A stretch of 44,491 bases of DNA from an uncultured Lachnospiraceae bacterium. GTDB taxonomy: Bacteria > Bacillota > Clostridia > Lachnospirales > Lachnospiraceae. Below, one piece after another: positions 24,500 through 33,011 of this stretch. The position numbers were made by a program, and so were the translations under genes. Location: NCBI GenBank assembly GCA_937910785.1, contig CALDLG010000135.1, forward strand, positions 1-44,491, read 5' to 3'. Every line of letters starts with the position of its first letter. Position 1 is the first letter of the stretch. Under the pieces are notes generated by a model. It did not search any database and was not told the origin of the DNA. It was given only the letters and a program-made list of their open reading frames with translations.

Positions 24500-25534
24500 A
24501 TGGCGATACAATTCACAGGAATGAAGACGAATCCTATGGTTCATCAGAATGAGAATGCGCAGAAGCGCCAGGCGGAGAGAGCGGGAGCCGGACAGAAAAA
24601 GGGAATGAAAAACGGTTCCATTAATATGAATGAGATAAACGGAAAAATGGATTTTGTTCTGAGACGGAAACAGCGTGCGCAGGCAAGGGCCATGAAGGTG
24701 GTAAGCGATACATGGGCCGTTGACCGGAAGATCCAGATGGGCATTGATGAGAGAAAATATCATATTCAGGAGCTGCAGGATACGGCATCGGAAGAAAGAG
24801 ATATTATTATGGGGCTCAAAGAAAAGAGAACCGAACTCATGGAGCAATACGGTGTGGAGGAAGGCAGCGATGAGCGGGAGGTTCTGCTTGAGAAACAGAA
24901 GCAGTCTCAGGAAGATCCGGGTGTTGTCATGACGCTTGAGGAGCAGGAGCGGCTGGCGCAGTTAAACGAGTATGAGGAACGTTCCCGGATGATTGACAGT
25001 GAAATTGATCGTCATACGCTGGAGGTAGACAGGGCCGAAAGCGGTATTATGGGCGAAAATGCGGCTATCCGTATGACCAGACTGGAGAATCTGAAGCACC
25101 ATGCCATGCTGGATGCGCAGGAAGAGGCGGAAGAGATCAAAGAGGCAGCTGGTAAGGAAGTGATCGGTATACTGATGGGAGAAGCGCAGGATCATATCGA
25201 TGACGAACTGGAAGAAAAGAAAGAAGAAGCAAAAGACAAGGCCGAAGAAAAGGAAGAACAGGAAGAAAAGATCGAGGAACGGAAGGAAGAGAAAGAAGAG
25301 CTTCAGGAAAAAATAGAGATAAAGCGTGAAGAAAACAGCGAGGTGGAAGAAATCAAATCGGAGCAGCGTAAGGATGCCAGAGAACAGGCGGAGCTGATAG
25401 AGGATGCACAGATCTATTCCGGCAGCCAGTCTTCATCATCTTCCAAAGTACAGGCTGAAATCAAGGCTATGCTTCAGAAAATGAAGCTTCTGGAAGAAGA
25501 TATCAAAGGCGCGAAAGTGGATGATCTTTTATAA
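24500..25534 (+). CDS. Coiled-coil hypothetical protein, Glu/Lys-rich
   Basis: 344 residues, no signal peptide or membrane segment. The ATG at 24500 follows a GGGGG purine run; an in-frame upstream start lacks a ribosome site. The N-terminal 50 residues are basic and Asn/Gln/Met-rich. The rest is predicted helical coiled coil with very high Glu, Lys and Arg content, including an almost uninterrupted charged stretch at about 230-310. A Ser-rich linker (GSQSSSSSK) and a short helical tail end it. It may be structural or a scaffold; no family was recognised. Such composition often arises by local repeat expansion. Confidence 0.7.
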   Translation: MAIQFTGMKTNPMVHQNENAQKRQAERAGAGQKKGMKNGSINMNEINGKMDFVLRRKQRAQARAMKVVSDTWAVDRKIQMGIDERKYHIQELQDTASEERDIIMGLKEKRTELMEQYGVEEGSDEREVLLEKQKQSQEDPGVVMTLEEQERLAQLNEYEERSRMIDSEIDRHTLEVDRAESGIMGENAAIRMTRLENLKHHAMLDAQEEAEEIKEAAGKEVIGILMGEAQDHIDDELEEKKEEAKDKAEEKEEQEEKIEERKEEKEELQEKIEIKREENSEVEEIKSEQRKDAREQAELIEDAQIYSGSQSSSSSKVQAEIKAMLQKMKLLEEDIKGAKVDDLL

Positions 25535-25543
25535 ATGGAACAA

Positions 25544-25582
25544 AAAACGGGTACGAACGCAAGATGCGTCGATGCCCGTTTT
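25544..25582. terminator. Bidirectional terminator, coiled-coil gene and pyrG
   Basis: AAAACGGG (25544-25551) pairs with CCCGTTTT (25575-25582), with further CGA/TCG and GC pairs inside. A-run on one side and U-run on the other, between convergent genes. Confidence 0.82.
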
Positions 25583-25603
25583 AAATGTGCCATGAGACAA
25601 AAA

Positions 25604-27211
25604 TCAGTTCTTCTTATGTTCCAGAGCGGCGGCAACGAATCCTCTGAATAACGGATGAGGCCTGTTTGGTCTGGATTTCAGTTCCGGATGGGCCTGCGTC
25701 GCGACGAAGAAGGGATGTTCGGGAAGCTCACACATTTCGATGATACGGCCGTCCGGCGAAAGTCCCGATAATTTCATGCCATGCTCTGTCAGAACGGTAC
25801 GATAGTCATTATTGACCTCATAACGGTGTCTGTGTCTTTCGTGAATGGTCTCCTCTCCATACAGCTGATATGCCCTGGAGCTCTTGTCCAGATTGCAGGG
25901 ATAAGAGCCGAGGCGCAGAGTGCCTCCGATATCTTCCACATCGTTCTGGTCAGGCATCAGCGCGATAACGGGATGCGTTGTGGAAGGATCAAGCTCGATA
26001 CTGTGGGCATCGTTGTATCCAATGACATTTCTTGCAAATTCCACGATGGACAGCTGCATGCCAAGGCAAAGCCCAAGATAGGGAATTTTATTCTCTCGCG
26101 CATAGCGGATGGAATGAAGCATGCCTTCGATACCTCTGTCGCCAAAACCGCCGGGAACGAGAATTCCGTTGACACCGCGCAGGGACTCCGGGGCGTTGTC
26201 CGCAGTAACGGTTTCGGAATCTATCCATTTCAGATTGACGACACAGCGGTTGGAAATGCCGCCATGCTTTAAAGCCTCCACAACGCTGATATAGGCGTCA
26301 TGAAGCTGGGTATATTTGCCGACGAGAGCAATCGTAACTTCGTCGGTAGGCGTTCGTAAGGATTCCACCATAGCCTTCCAGTCGGCCAGATCGGGCTCCG
26401 GACACTCCAGATTCAGACATTCGCAGGCAACCTGAGCGAGATGTTCCTTTTCCATAGCAAGCGGCGCTTCATACAGATATTCCACGTCAAGATTCTGCAG
26501 CACATGATTGTTCGGTACGTTACAGAACAGCGCGATCTTATCCTTTAAGCCCTGATCTAACGGATATTCGCTGCGGCAAACGATGATATCCGGCCGGATA
26601 CCCATCCCCTGCAGCTCCTTTACGCTCGCCTGCGTGGGCTTGGTTTTCATTTCCTGAGAGGCTCTCAGATAAGGAATCAGCGTGACATGGATCAGAATGG
26701 CATTTTCCTTGCCCACCTCATGCTGGAACTGACGGATGGATTCGAGAAAAGGCTGGCTCTCGATATCGCCTACCGTGCCGCCGACTTCAATAATGGCTAT
26801 TCTCGTCTCTTTATCTGTAAAATTCCGGTAAAAACGGCTTTTAATTTCATTCGTAATGTGAGGGATGACCTGTACGGTTCCGCCGCCGTAATCGCCCCGG
26901 CGTTCTTTCTGAAGAACGGACCAGTATACTTTACCTGTCGTAACATTGGAATTTTTGTCCAGATTTTCGTCGATAAAACGTTCATAATGACCGAGATCCA
27001 GATCCGTTTCCGTACCGTCTTCCGTTACGAAAACTTCGCCGTGCTGGATTGGGTTCATCGTGCCCGGATCAATGTTGATATACGGGTCAAATTTCTGCAT
27101 GGTTACTTTATAACCGCGGGCTTTCAGCAATCTTCCCAAGGATGCGGCGGTTATTCCCTTTCCGAGCCCGGAAACAACACCGCCTGTTACAAATACATAT
27201 TTTACAGCCAT
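25604..27211 (-). CDS. pyrG: CTP synthase
   Basis: Makes CTP from UTP, ATP and glutamine. 535 residues, family length. The N-terminal amidoligase domain (about 1-265) has VFVTGGVVSGLGKGITAASL and PYINIDPGTMNP. The C-terminal class I glutaminase has Cys382 in GLCLGMQ and the closing His-Pro-Glu in TQAHPEL. The start at 27211 has AAAGAGGA upstream. A -10 box TATAAT is at 27338-27333 on the minus strand. It supplies CTP, also the NeuA substrate, but that link is general. Confidence 0.97.
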   Translation of the reverse strand: MAVKYVFVTGGVVSGLGKGITAASLGRLLKARGYKVTMQKFDPYINIDPGTMNPIQHGEVFVTEDGTETDLDLGHYERFIDENLDKNSNVTTGKVYWSVLQKERRGDYGGGTVQVIPHITNEIKSRFYRNFTDKETRIAIIEVGGTVGDIESQPFLESIRQFQHEVGKENAILIHVTLIPYLRASQEMKTKPTQASVKELQGMGIRPDIIVCRSEYPLDQGLKDKIALFCNVPNNHVLQNLDVEYLYEAPLAMEKEHLAQVACECLNLECPEPDLADWKAMVESLRTPTDEVTIALVGKYTQLHDAYISVVEALKHGGISNRCVVNLKWIDSETVTADNAPESLRGVNGILVPGGFGDRGIEGMLHSIRYARENKIPYLGLCLGMQLSIVEFARNVIGYNDAHSIELDPSTTHPVIALMPDQNDVEDIGGTLRLGSYPCNLDKSSRAYQLYGEETIHERHRHRYEVNNDYRTVLTEHGMKLSGLSPDGRIIEMCELPEHPFFVATQAHPELKSRPNRPHPLFRGFVAAALEHKKN

Positions 27212-27270
27212 AGTATCCTCTTTCTTTTCTGTTGAGTAATCTGATATTGTAGAAATTTCTCCAAACTACG

Positions 27271-27293
27271 AAGAATCGCTGTAAGCGATTCTT
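27271..27293 (-). promoter_or_regulatory. 10-bp perfect hairpin in the pyrG leader
   Basis: AAGAATCGCT (27271-27280) / AGCGATTCTT (27284-27293) around three bases, within the pyrG 5' leader (start 27211, -10 near 27336). There is no U-run, so a Bacillus-type pyrG attenuator is not obvious. It may be an operator or an RNA stabiliser. Confidence 0.5.
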
Positions 27294-27332
27294 TGAGATG
27301 AACAAAATCCGTGCAACAAATTTGATCATCTT

Positions 27333-27338
27333 ATTATA
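27333..27338 (-). promoter_or_regulatory. pyrG -10 box
   Basis: Minus-strand TATAAT preceded by TG. No clear -35 box. It places the transcript start about 110 bases upstream of the ATG. Confidence 0.5.
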
Positions 27339-27435
27339 CAATGCCAATACGGAAAAAATCTACCATAAAAGCAAATTTTATGAAAAAACTTTAGAAATCT
27401 TTAATACTTGTGTTCATAAATTCATAATTCCCTTA

Positions 27436-27464
27436 TTGATTTATAAAAAGCTGTTCCATATAAT
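27436..27464 (+). promoter_or_regulatory. Promoter of ftsH
   Basis: TTGATT (27436-27441), 17 bases, TATAAT (27459-27464). Good SigA match, 62 bases before the ATG. Confidence 0.75.
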
Positions 27465-27526
27465 AAAGGTTAGATAAAACTGTGGTCAGACTGCCACAGA
27501 GTGAGGGAAAGGTATGGTTATAAAGA

Positions 27527-30076
27527 ATGGATCAAAATCTTAACCAATATGATGGTAATTATAATAACGGCGGCAATAACCAAAACCGGGGACAGGATAA
27601 TAAAGGCGGTCCGGGAGAACCAGGGGGCAATGGCAATGACCCGAAGAAGCAGAGCCTGATTATTCTGGTCATTGCGGCGCTGATTACGCTGTTCAGCATC
27701 AGCATGTTCATGAAGTTTATGACGGGTTCAACCAATCAGGAGATCAGCTATAACGAATTCATCGAAATGATCGAAAAAGAAGAGATCAAGAGCGTTGTGG
27801 TGGATTCTGACCGGATCACCATTCAGCCTAAGCAGGTTGAAAACAACAATCCGTTTCTGTATGCGTACGGCGGCGGAACCACTTATTTCACCGGGAAAAT
27901 GGAGGATGACGATAAGCTTGCCGCAAGACTTTTGGAGCATAATATCGTGATCAAAAAGCAGGTTGCGGACAGCTCCAGTGTCATCATTACGGTATTGCTG
28001 TATTATATCCTTCCGATTCTGCTCATGTGGGGGCTGCTCAGCCTTCTTTTCAGGAAGATGGGAAAAGGCGGACCGATGGGTGTCGGAAAAAGCAATGCCA
28101 AAGTGTATGTGCAGAAAGAGACGGGCATTACGTTTCAGGATGTGGCCGGAGAGGACGAGGCAAAGGAATCGCTCGTGGAAGTGGTGGATTTCCTGCATAA
28201 TCCCGGAAAATATTCCAAGATCGGCGCCAGACTGCCCAAGGGCGCGCTTCTGGTAGGACCGCCCGGAACCGGTAAAACGCTTCTTGCGAAAGCGGTGGCG
28301 GGAGAGGCGCATGTTCCTTTCTTTTCGCTGTCCGGTTCGGACTTTATCGAACTGTATGTCGGCGTCGGCGCTTCCCGTGTCAGAGATTTGTTCAAAGAAG
28401 CCGAGAAAAATGCGCCCTGTATTGTTTTTATCGATGAAATCGATGCGATCGGAAGAAGCCGTGATTCCAAATACGGCGGCGGAAATGAAGAACGGGAGCA
28501 GACATTGAATCAGCTGCTTTCCGAAATGGACGGTTTTGACGGGAAGAACGGCATTATCATTCTGGCGGCCACAAACCGGCCGGAAATACTGGATAAGGCC
28601 CTGCTTCGTCCGGGCCGTTTTGACAGAAGAATTGTCGTAGATAAGCCGGACCTGAAAGGCCGGGTGGAGATCCTGAAGGTACATGCGAAGGATGTTCTCA
28701 TGGACGAGACCGTTGATCTGGACGAGATTGCGCTTGCGACGTCCGGCGCGGTTGGTTCCGATCTTGCCAATATGATCAATGAGGCCGCGATCAATGCGGT
28801 CAAAATGGGAAGAGAATTTGTCAGCCAGAAAGATTTATTCGATGCGGTGGAGCAGGTGCTCGTCGGAAAAGAGAAGAAAGACCGGATCATGAGCAAGGAG
28901 GAGCGGAAGATCGTTTCCTATCATGAGGTTGGGCACGCGCTCATCAGCGCTTTACAGAAAAATTCCGAGCCGGTACAAAAGATCACGATCGTGCCAAGAA
29001 CGATGGGAGCACTCGGATATGTTATGCATGTTCCGGAGGAAGAGAAATACCTGAATACCGAGGCAGAGCTTCGGGACAGGCTTGTTGGACTTCTCGGAGG
29101 CCGGGCGGCGGAAGAAATCGTATTTGAGACGGTGACGACCGGGGCCGCGAATGATATTGAGCAGGCGACGAGCATTGCCCGGAATATGATTACGAGATTC
29201 GGTATGAGCAAGAAGTTCGGTCTGATGGGACTTGCCACGGTAGAGAGCCAGTACCTGGACGGCAGCGCTTCCCTGACCTGTTCGGATGTTACGGCGGCCG
29301 ATATCGATACGGAAGTCATGAAGATGCTTCACGACAGCTATAAACAGGCGAAGAAGCTCCTGAAAGCCAATCGGGACATTATGGATAAGCTGGCGGCTTA
29401 TCTGATTGAAAAAGAGACGATCACCGGCAAGGAATTCATGAGGATCTACCGGAAGGAAAAAGGAATTCCGGAGCCGGAGGAAGAAGAGGAGAATAAAAAA
29501 GAAAAGAAGGATAAGCAGGCAGCGGTGAAGCCCAATGCAGGGCTGAGTCAGAGCGCGCCGGTGAACCAGAATATGCCGCAGGGCCAGAGCGTGCCGGCGA
29601 ATCCGAATATGCCGCAGGGCCAGGGCATGCCGGTGAATCCGAATATGCCGCAGGGCCAGAGCGCGCCGGTGAACCAGAATGTGCCGCAGGGCCAGAGCAT
29701 GCCGGCGAATCCGAATGTGCCGCAGGGCCAGAGCATGCCGGCGAATCCGAATATGCCGCAGGGCCAGAGCATGCCGGTCAACCGGAATATGCATACGGGA
29801 TGGACCGTTCCGGGAAATCCGGGTGTTCCTACAGGATATTACAGGGAGGAGCTGCGGCCGGATGGCGCCAATGTAGGTCTGTTTTCTCATTCCAGTATAG
29901 AGCAGGGAACAGATTTTTCCCAGACGCTTGCGGAGAAAGCGGATCAGATGACGCAGCAGACACAACAGATATCGCCACAGATACAGCAGATGCCGCAGGC
30001 CGAAAGAGACGGGGAACCGAAAGAGGAACGGCAGACAGCGGATACGGCGTGTGGTCAGGAAACTGAACAGCAGTAA
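27527..30076 (+). CDS. ftsH: FtsH membrane AAA+ zinc protease with extended tail
   Basis: Membrane protease that unfolds and degrades damaged or regulatory proteins. 849 residues against a usual 600-700. An Asn/Gly-rich cytosolic start precedes transmembrane helix 1 (about 44-62); the external FtsH domain is at about 65-145 and helix 2 at about 149-172. The AAA module has Walker A GPPGTGKT (244-251), Walker B IVFIDE (299-304) and the second region of homology DKALLRPGRFDR. The zinc site is HEVGH (466-470). The core ends near 640; then come a charged EEEEE/KKEKK linker, six 12-residue repeats (680-751) and a Gln-rich end. The tail is unusual, but the enzyme core is complete. Ribosome site GAGGGAAAGG. 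Confidence 0.96.
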   Translation: MDQNLNQYDGNYNNGGNNQNRGQDNKGGPGEPGGNGNDPKKQSLIILVIAALITLFSISMFMKFMTGSTNQEISYNEFIEMIEKEEIKSVVVDSDRITIQPKQVENNNPFLYAYGGGTTYFTGKMEDDDKLAARLLEHNIVIKKQVADSSSVIITVLLYYILPILLMWGLLSLLFRKMGKGGPMGVGKSNAKVYVQKETGITFQDVAGEDEAKESLVEVVDFLHNPGKYSKIGARLPKGALLVGPPGTGKTLLAKAVAGEAHVPFFSLSGSDFIELYVGVGASRVRDLFKEAEKNAPCIVFIDEIDAIGRSRDSKYGGGNEEREQTLNQLLSEMDGFDGKNGIIILAATNRPEILDKALLRPGRFDRRIVVDKPDLKGRVEILKVHAKDVLMDETVDLDEIALATSGAVGSDLANMINEAAINAVKMGREFVSQKDLFDAVEQVLVGKEKKDRIMSKEERKIVSYHEVGHALISALQKNSEPVQKITIVPRTMGALGYVMHVPEEEKYLNTEAELRDRLVGLLGGRAAEEIVFETVTTGAANDIEQATSIARNMITRFGMSKKFGLMGLATVESQYLDGSASLTCSDVTAADIDTEVMKMLHDSYKQAKKLLKANRDIMDKLAAYLIEKETITGKEFMRIYRKEKGIPEPEEEEENKKEKKDKQAAVKPNAGLSQSAPVNQNMPQGQSVPANPNMPQGQGMPVNPNMPQGQSAPVNQNVPQGQSMPANPNVPQGQSMPANPNMPQGQSMPVNRNMHTGWTVPGNPGVPTGYYREELRPDGANVGLFSHSSIEQGTDFSQTLAEKADQMTQQTQQISPQIQQMPQAERDGEPKEERQTADTACGQETEQQ
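29564..29779 (+). repeat. Six 36-bp tandem repeats inside ftsH
   Basis: Each unit encodes NPNMPQGQSMPV with small variants (NQN, NVPQ, SAPV, SVPA). Copies are nearly identical at DNA level, indicating recent expansion and probable copy-number variation between strains. A partial unit (SQSAPV) precedes and NRNM follows. Confidence 0.9.
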
Positions 30077-30081
30077 GAACA

Positions 30082-30117
30082 AAGGCAAAGTCTGAAAGCA
30101 GAAAAAGGCTTTGCCTT
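30082..30117 (+). terminator. Hairpin after ftsH
   Basis: 9-bp stem AAGGCAAAG (30082-30090) / CTTTGCCTT (30109-30117) with an 18-base loop. The U-run is weak (ATTTG), so termination may be partial and uvrC could be read through. Confidence 0.6.
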
Positions 30118-30139
30118 ATTTGCGGAGACGGAGAAGGAT

Positions 30140-32008
30140 ATGTTTGATATTACGGAAGAACTGAAAAAGCTCCCGAACAGTCCGGGAGTCTATATTATGC
30201 ACGATGCGGACGATACGATTATCTATGTGGGGAAAGCGGTCAATCTGCATAACCGCGTGCGGTCATATTTTCGGAAGATCGTAGGGCGCGGCCCGCAGAT
30301 TGATAAAATGGTGGAGCAGATCGCCCGGTTCGAGTATATTGTGACGGATTCGGAGCTGGAAGCTCTTGTGCTGGAGAACAATCTGATTAAGGAACACAGC
30401 CCGAAGTATAATACGATGTTAAAGGATGATAAGACCTATCCTTATATTAAGGTCACGGTCGGAGAAGAATTTCCGCGTATTCTGTTTTCCAGAGAGATGA
30501 AAAAAGACCGTTCCAAATATTTTGGACCTTACACGAGCGCCGCTTCCGTAAAGGACACGATCGAGCTGATGAATAAGCTGTATCAGCTGAGGACCTGTAA
30601 CCGCAGGCTGCCGCGGGATATCGGACTGGACCGGCCCTGCCTGAATTATCATATCAAACAGTGTCTTGCGCCCTGTCAGGGCTATATCGGCAAGGAAGAA
30701 TACCGGGAACGTGTTGAGCAGGCGTTAGATTTTCTGAACGGAAATTATAAGCCTGTGTTGAAGGATCTGGAACAAAAGATGCAGGAAGCGTCCGAACAGC
30801 TTGCATTCGAAGATGCCATTCGTTACCGGGATCTGTATAACAGCGTGAAAAGTGTGGCGCAGAAGCAGAAAATTACGGACAGTGACGGAGAGGATAAGGA
30901 TATCATTGCACTGGCCAGAGATGAAAGCGATGCGGTGGTGCAGGTTTTTTTCGTGCGCGATGGAAAACTGATCGGGCGGGAGCATTTTTATATGATGCAT
31001 GTGGCCGGTTATGACAACGCGCAGATTCTGCTCGATTTTGTGAAGCAGTTCTATGCGGGGACGCCTTATATTCCGAAAGAGCTGATGCTGCAGGAACAGA
31101 TAGAGGATATCGAGATTTTAGAGAAATGGCTTGGCACGAGAAAGGGAAGCAGAGTATATCTGCGCGTGCCGAGAAAGGGATATAAAGAAAAGCTGGTGGA
31201 ACTTGCAGCACAGAATGCACAGCTCGTTCTGAGCCAGGATAAGGAGCGCATTAAGAGAGAAGAAGGACGTACCATCGGGGCCGTACGGGAAATTGCCGCT
31301 CTGCTTGAGCTGGAAAACATTCACCGCATGGAAGCCTTTGATATATCCAATATAAGTGGTTTTGCCAATGTGGGCTCTATGGTCGTTTATGAAAAAGGAA
31401 AGCCCAAACGGAGTGATTACCGGAAGTTCAAGATTCAGTCGGTGGCCGGGCCGGATGATTACGCATGCATGAAGGAGGTTCTTACGAGGCGCTTTGTGCA
31501 TGGAATGGAAGAGCGGATTGAGCTTGACAGGAAAGAAATTGACAAAGAATTTGGCAGCTTTACCAAATTCCCGGATCTGCTGCTGATGGACGGTGGAAAG
31601 GGGCAGGTCAATATCGCATTGCAGGTGTTGGAGGAACTGCGGATCGATATTCCGGTATGCGGGATGGTGAAGGACGATAATCACAGAACGCGGGGACTTT
31701 ATTACCGGAATGTGGAAATTCCGATCGATACGCATTCGGAGGGCTTTAAGCTGATCACGAGGATTCAGGATGAGGCGCACCGCTTTGCGATCGAATACCA
31801 TCGGTCGCTGCGTTCCAAGGCGCAGGTAAGATCGGTATTGGACGATATTCCGGGTGTCGGACCTGCGAGGAGGAAGGCGCTGATGCGGCACTTTAAATCG
31901 ATTGAGGACATTAAAAATGCCGAAGTGGCCGGACTCTGCGAGGTTCCGGAGATACCGGAGCACATCGCCTGTCAGATCTACGATTTTTTCCGCAGAGCGG
32001 GGGATTGA
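30140..32008 (+). CDS. uvrC: Excinuclease ABC subunit C
   Basis: Dual-incision nuclease of nucleotide excision repair. 622 residues, normal length. Domains in order: GIY-YIG nuclease (about 12-90; GVYIMHDADD, IIYVGKAVNLHNRVRSYF), a Cys-rich element (CLNYHIKQCLAPC), the UVR domain binding UvrB (about 205-240), a C-terminal RNase H-like nuclease (LLMDGGKGQVN) and tandem helix-hairpin-helix (DDIPGVGPARRKALMRHF). The start at 30140 follows GGAGAAGG. It lies 63 bases after ftsH. Confidence 0.97.
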   Translation: MFDITEELKKLPNSPGVYIMHDADDTIIYVGKAVNLHNRVRSYFRKIVGRGPQIDKMVEQIARFEYIVTDSELEALVLENNLIKEHSPKYNTMLKDDKTYPYIKVTVGEEFPRILFSREMKKDRSKYFGPYTSAASVKDTIELMNKLYQLRTCNRRLPRDIGLDRPCLNYHIKQCLAPCQGYIGKEEYRERVEQALDFLNGNYKPVLKDLEQKMQEASEQLAFEDAIRYRDLYNSVKSVAQKQKITDSDGEDKDIIALARDESDAVVQVFFVRDGKLIGREHFYMMHVAGYDNAQILLDFVKQFYAGTPYIPKELMLQEQIEDIEILEKWLGTRKGSRVYLRVPRKGYKEKLVELAAQNAQLVLSQDKERIKREEGRTIGAVREIAALLELENIHRMEAFDISNISGFANVGSMVVYEKGKPKRSDYRKFKIQSVAGPDDYACMKEVLTRRFVHGMEERIELDRKEIDKEFGSFTKFPDLLLMDGGKGQVNIALQVLEELRIDIPVCGMVKDDNHRTRGLYYRNVEIPIDTHSEGFKLITRIQDEAHRFAIEYHRSLRSKAQVRSVLDDIPGVGPARRKALMRHFKSIEDIKNAEVAGLCEVPEIPEHIACQIYDFFRRAGD

Positions 32009-32037
32009 TTGCCATTAAGACAGCGGTGTGGTATAAT
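32009..32037 (+). promoter_or_regulatory. Promoter of hprK
   Basis: TTGCCA (32009-32014), 17 bases, TATAAT (32032-32037), with a TGG extension upstream of the -10 (extended -10). It begins right after the uvrC stop and gives hprK-glcK their own start. Confidence 0.78.
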
Positions 32038-32069
32038 TACCAAAATATAAGTGATAAAGGAGAGGGGTT

Positions 32070-33008
32070 ATGGCAAGTATCAGTCTGACAAAGGTAATTG
32101 AAAAATGGAAGTGGGAAAATCTGACGCCGGAGATCGATATTTCCAAAATCAAGATCACACAGCCCGATATTAACCGGCCTGCATTACAGCTGGCAGGATA
32201 CTTCGAACATTTTGAGGCCACCCGCTTACAGGTAGTCGGTTTTGTGGAGTATTCCTATATGAACGGTCTGGATGAAGAGAAGCAGCTGGAAGTATACGAA
32301 AAACTCCTGAACAATCCGATTCCCGGCATTGTTTTCTGCAGAGAGCTGCATCCTAACGAGCTGTTCCGGGAAACGGCCATCAAGTATGGCGTACCGCTCC
32401 TGATGAGCAACAAAGCTACTTCCGCATGTATGGCTGAAATCATCCGGTGGCTGAACGTGCAGCTTGCCCCCTGTATTTCAATTCATGGCGTATTGATAGA
32501 TGTTTATGGCGAAGGCGTACTGATCACCGGTGAAAGCGGGATCGGTAAATCGGAAGCGGCGCTGGAGCTGATTAAGAGAGGGCATCGTCTTGTAACGGAC
32601 GATGTGGTAGAGCTAAGAAGGGTAAGTGCGGACACCCTGATCGGAACCGCACCGAATATCACGAAGCATTTTATTGAGCTGCGTGGTATCGGCATTATTG
32701 ACGTGAAGGCGCTTTTTGGCGTTTCAAGCGTCCGTGAAACACAGAATATTGATCTTGTCATTCATCTGGAGGACTGGGATAAGGAAAAAGAATATGATCG
32801 TCTGGGAATGGAGGAAGAATATATCGAGTATCTTGGTAATAAGGTAGTCTGCCATAACATTCCGATCAGACCGGGACGTAATCTGGCGATCATCTGCGAA
32901 TCCGCGGCGATCAATCACCGCCAGAAGAAAATGGGTTATAATGCGGCGCAGGAATTGTATCAGAGGGTACAGAAGTCTCTTGCGCAGAGACGGGAAGAGG
33001 AGGAATGA
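32070..33008 (+). CDS. hprK: HPr kinase/phosphorylase
   Basis: Phosphorylates and dephosphorylates Ser46 of HPr and Crh, the master switch of carbon catabolite repression in Firmicutes. 312 residues. N-terminal domain (1-130), then the kinase domain with Walker A GESGIGKS (154-161) preceded by SIHGVLIDVYG, and the DDVVEL and RGIGIIDVKALFG motifs. AAGGAGAGGGG precedes the ATG. Followed after 3 bases by glucokinase. Its likely substrate, the HPr-like protein with Ser46, is encoded 3.8 kb downstream. Confidence 0.96.
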   Translation: MASISLTKVIEKWKWENLTPEIDISKIKITQPDINRPALQLAGYFEHFEATRLQVVGFVEYSYMNGLDEEKQLEVYEKLLNNPIPGIVFCRELHPNELFRETAIKYGVPLLMSNKATSACMAEIIRWLNVQLAPCISIHGVLIDVYGEGVLITGESGIGKSEAALELIKRGHRLVTDDVVELRRVSADTLIGTAPNITKHFIELRGIGIIDVKALFGVSSVRETQNIDLVIHLEDWDKEKEYDRLGMEEEYIEYLGNKVVCHNIPIRPGRNLAIICESAAINHRQKKMGYNAAQELYQRVQKSLAQRREEEE

Positions 33009-33011
33009 GTT

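Noticed and set aside
27728..28684. 318-codon open frame on the minus strand inside ftsH
   Set aside because: Antisense to the AAA module; no family resemblance.
29564..29779. 36-bp regular repeats that could be mistaken for a CRISPR array
   Set aside because: The units are contiguous without unique spacers and are in frame within ftsH, encoding a 12-residue repeat.
28952..30088. 378-codon open frame on the minus strand
   Set aside because: It is antisense to ftsH, and its repeats are the complement of the ftsH tail repeats; no ribosome site and the codon pattern follows the real gene.
31118..31963. 281-codon open frame on the minus strand inside uvrC
   Set aside because: Antisense shadow of a well-recognised gene, no start signals.
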